NCBI GenBank assembly: GCA_963848495.1
Contig: CAWKDV010000002.1
Location: forward strand, 1,488,001-1,552,000
DNA length: 64,000 nucleotides
Reading direction: 5' to 3'
Source of the DNA: JAICJR01 sp963848495
GTDB taxonomy: Bacteria > Actinomycetota > Thermoleophilia > Solirubrobacterales > Thermoleophilaceae
Made by a program: the position numbers and the translations under genes. Shown in pieces: positions 61,945 to 64,000 of this stretch; the stretch's first letter is position 1, and every line of letters starts with the position of its first letter. The notes beneath the pieces were generated by a model. It did no database searches. It was not told the origin of the DNA and was given only the letters and a program-made list of their open reading frames with translations.

Positions 61945-62619
61945 ATGAGCACACGGGAAGGTTCGGTCACAAGCCCGCCGGCGGCAGGCGGTGAGCTGCT
62001 TGCGGACCGCGCATACGAGGAGTTGCGCGACCGCATCGTCACCCTGGCGATCCCGCCCGGCGCGCCGATCAACGAGGACTCGCTCGGCCGCGAGCTGCAG
62101 ATGGGCCGCACGCCGGTGCGCGAGGCGATCAAGCGCCTGGCACTCGAGAACCTGGTGTCGGTCTTCCCGCGCCGCGGCACGTTCGCCTCGGAGATCAACA
62201 TCACCGACCTCGCGCACATCTCCGACGTGCGGGTGCAGCTCGAGGGCCACGCCTGCCTGCGCGCCGCCCAGCGGATCACGCCCGCGCAGCGCGAGCAGCT
62301 GGACGCGCTGATCGCGGAGATCGAGCTGCGCGAGGGCAGCGGCGACCCCGCGGAGCTGATGCGCCTCGACGGCGAGGTGCACCGGTTCGTCTACGCCTGC
62401 GCCGCCAACCCCTACCTGGAGGAGACGCTCGAGCGCTACCTGTGCCTGTCTATGAGAATCTGGTACCTCGTGCTCGACCGCCTCCCGCACCTGTTCGACC
62501 GCGTGCACGAGCACCGAGAGCTGCTCGAGGCGATCCGCGACGGCGAGGCGGAGCGTGCCCGCCGGATCGCCGCCGAGCACGTCTCCACCTTCGAAGCAGA
62601 GATCCGGGGCGTCCTCTGA
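61945..62619 (+). CDS. GntR-family regulator, FCD type
   Basis: A 224-residue regulator: an N-terminal winged helix (residues 20-85, YEELRDRIVTLAIPPGAPIN and RTPVREAIKRLALENLV), then an all-helical FCD domain with Asp/His residues placed for metal and carboxylate binding (DGEVHRFVY, VHEHRELLEAI, AAEHVSTFE). Such proteins repress catabolic genes until a small acid binds. The palindrome at 61890 is its likely autoregulatory site, and copies at two other promoters are likely targets. Confidence 0.9.
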   Translation: MSTREGSVTSPPAAGGELLADRAYEELRDRIVTLAIPPGAPINEDSLGRELQMGRTPVREAIKRLALENLVSVFPRRGTFASEINITDLAHISDVRVQLEGHACLRAAQRITPAQREQLDALIAEIELREGSGDPAELMRLDGEVHRFVYACAANPYLEETLERYLCLSMRIWYLVLDRLPHLFDRVHEHRELLEAIRDGEAERARRIAAEHVSTFEAEIRGVL

Positions 62620-62633
62620 GCGTCCCCGAGTCG

Positions 62634-63488
62634 ATGCCGGCCGCCAGCGCGCGGCTGCTCCTGTCGTGCGCCGACAGGCCGGGCATCGTGTCGGCGGTGT
62701 CGGGCTTCCTGGCGAAGCGGGGCGCCAACATCTTCCAGTCCGACCAGTACTCGACCGACCCCGAGGGCGGCACCTTCTTCATGAGGGTCGAGTTCCACCT
62801 CGAGGGGATCGACGACGACCGCGACGCCTTCGAGGCGGGCTTCGCGGGCGTCGCCGGCGACATCGGCATGCAGTGGCGGCTCAGCTACACGGCTCAGCGC
62901 AAGCGGCTGGCGATCATGGCGTCGCGCTACGACCACTGCCTGCTCGACCTGCTCTGGCGCTGGCGCCGCGGCGAGCTCGACTGCGACATCGGCCTAGTGG
63001 TCTCGAACCACCTCGACCTTGAGCGCGACGTGGCGGCATTCGACGTGCCGTACGTCCACGTGCCGGTCGAGAAGGGCAGGAAGGAGGAGGCCGAGGCCCG
63101 CATCCTCGGGCTGTTCGGCGAGCGTTTCGACCTGGTCGTGCTCGCCCGCTACATGCAGATCCTCAGTGGCGGTTTCCTCGAGTCGGTCAAGACCCCGGTG
63201 ATCAACATCCACCACTCTTTCCTGCCGGCCTTCGCGGGCGCCGACCCGTACGCGCGTGCGCGTGAGCGGGGCGTGAAGCTCATCGGCGCCACCGCGCACT
63301 ACGTCACCGAGGAGCTCGACGCCGGGCCGATCATCGAGCAGGACGTCGCGCGCGTCAGCCACCGCGACAGCGTCGAGACGCTCGTCGGCATGGGGCGCGA
63401 CATCGAGCGCACGGTGCTGGCACGCGCGGTGAAGTGGCATCTCGAGGACCGCGTGCTGGTCCACGAGAACCGCACCGTCGTGTTCTAG
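62634..63488 (+). CDS. purU: Formyltetrahydrofolate deformylase
   Basis: A 284-residue hydrolase that releases formate and THF from 10-formyl-THF. The N-terminal ACT domain has LLLSCADRPGIVSAVSGFLA. The catalytic formyltransferase-like domain has ASRYDHCLLDLLWR, VINIHHSFLPAFAGADPY (Asn and His) and ATAHYVTEELDAGPIIEQD (Asp). Placed among demethylases that load THF with one-carbon units, it would recycle free THF. It starts 14 bases after the GntR stop and is likely co-transcribed. Confidence 0.92.
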   Translation: MPAASARLLLSCADRPGIVSAVSGFLAKRGANIFQSDQYSTDPEGGTFFMRVEFHLEGIDDDRDAFEAGFAGVAGDIGMQWRLSYTAQRKRLAIMASRYDHCLLDLLWRWRRGELDCDIGLVVSNHLDLERDVAAFDVPYVHVPVEKGRKEEAEARILGLFGERFDLVVLARYMQILSGGFLESVKTPVINIHHSFLPAFAGADPYARARERGVKLIGATAHYVTEELDAGPIIEQDVARVSHRDSVETLVGMGRDIERTVLARAVKWHLEDRVLVHENRTVVF

Positions 63489-63991
63489 CTGCCGCCGGCC
63501 TTCCGGTCGGCGGCGCGGACCAGGGTGTCCACGTCCTCGTTCAGGTCCTTCAGCTGCGCGAGCAGCTTGAGCTGCATCTCCGACTGCTCCTCGCGGTGCT
63601 TCTCGACCAGATCGAGGTGGATCTTGTCGCGGTCGGCCTGGCGGGTCTGGGCCAGCAGGATCAGCGGCGCCGCGTAGGCCGCCTGAGTCGAGAAGGCGAG
63701 GTTGAGCAGGATGAACGGGTAGGGGTCCCAGCGCAGGGTGACCGCCACCGCGTTCAGGATGATCCAGATCACCACGACGATCGTCTGGCCGACGATGTAC
63801 TGCGGGGTGCCCAGGAAGCGCGCGATCCTCTCCGCCCGCCGGCCGAACGCGTCGGCGCCAAAGGCCCCATGCAGCCTGGCCGCCTCCGTCTTCGGCTTGA
63901 CCGGGATGTCGGCCGTGCCTTCCACGCAGTTCGTGATTCGACGGCGCCAGGTGCGAGCCTTCACGGCGGCGGAGGCGGTGACTCGCCTCAC
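63485..63991 (-). CDS. DUF1003 membrane protein
   Basis: About 168 residues with two adjacent hydrophobic helices (TIVVVIWIILNAVAVTLRW and the AFSTQAAYAAPLILLAQTR region), followed by a long charged helix rich in Glu, Gln and Lys. This is the DUF1003 pattern. GTG 63991 is near the window edge, so the true start could be further right. Its stop overlaps the purU stop through the palindrome CTAG. The function is unknown. Confidence 0.82.
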   Translation of the reverse strand: MRRVTASAAVKARTWRRRITNCVEGTADIPVKPKTEAARLHGAFGADAFGRRAERIARFLGTPQYIVGQTIVVVIWIILNAVAVTLRWDPYPFILLNLAFSTQAAYAAPLILLAQTRQADRDKIHLDLVEKHREEQSEMQLKLLAQLKDLNEDVDTLVRAADRKAGGS

Positions 63992-64000
63992 CGCCTCCGT

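Overview
The window is about 70 percent GC over most of its length, densely coded, and uses many GTG and TTG starts. Its gene content (heterotetrameric sarcosine oxidase, FAD/GcvT demethylases, B12-dependent MerR photoregulator, two-domain multicopper oxidase, DUF1638) points to a soil actinobacterium, most likely Thermoleophilia/Solirubrobacterales. That placement is inferred from style and content, not from a marker gene.

Layout. 1-4.5 kb: a histidine ammonia-lyase-like gene cut by the window edge, a phospholipase D-type synthase, a CoA-binding protein, a decayed oxidoreductase remnant and NAD kinase. 4.6-14.9 kb: an apparent N-methylglutamate pathway locus, with a GmaS-like glutamine synthetase, an amino-acid permease carrying a universal-stress domain, a cNMP/CBS/nucleotidyltransferase regulator, an unusual AT-rich island, and MgsA-MgsB-MgsC. 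Nearly every gene in this stretch is broken by single-base indels on both strands, which looks like poor sequence quality rather than gene decay. 14.9-18.3 kb: a fasciclin protein and a DUF378 protein next to a CarH/LitR-like B12 photoreceptor with visible operators, then two hydrolases. 18.3-24.5 kb: a tight operon of a split PEP-synthase/phenylphosphate-synthase-like enzyme, biotin carrier, biotin carboxylase and a 5S-type carboxyltransferase. 24.5-34.4 kb: a glycosyltransferase, an IS1182-type element, three exported copper proteins, a Tat-exported phospholipase C, an aldehyde dehydrogenase, and a nucleotidyltransferase/phosphoesterase pair.

34.4-46.9 kb: permease, dimethylglycine-dehydrogenase-type enzyme, and a corrinoid methyl-transfer cluster (MttB-family methyltransferase without pyrrolysine, corrinoid protein, methyl-THF methyltransferase, ferredoxin-like activator, methylene-THF reductase, DUF1638) under an IclR regulator. 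47-52.9 kb: a two-component system, a frameshifted PLP decarboxylase and an IS481-type transposase. 52.8-63.5 kb: a sarcosine-oxidase-type operon with two FAD beta-like subunits, a choline-dehydrogenase-type oxidase, threonine/serine dehydratase, a GntR regulator and formyl-THF deformylase.

Read together, the window resembles a catabolic island for quaternary and methylated amines. Phospholipase C could release head groups. A GMC oxidase plus aldehyde dehydrogenase could turn choline into glycine betaine. A corrinoid system could take the first methyl group, and flavin/GcvT enzymes and the sarcosine-oxidase-type complex the rest. THF enzymes would process the C1 units and the dehydratase would use serine. 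Methylamine could enter through GmaS/Mgs and the sarcosine-oxidase-like complex. Non-coding features include a palindromic ~90-bp repeat beside both insertion sequences, four heptamer tandem arrays, and a shared AT-rich operator-like motif at three divergent promoters.
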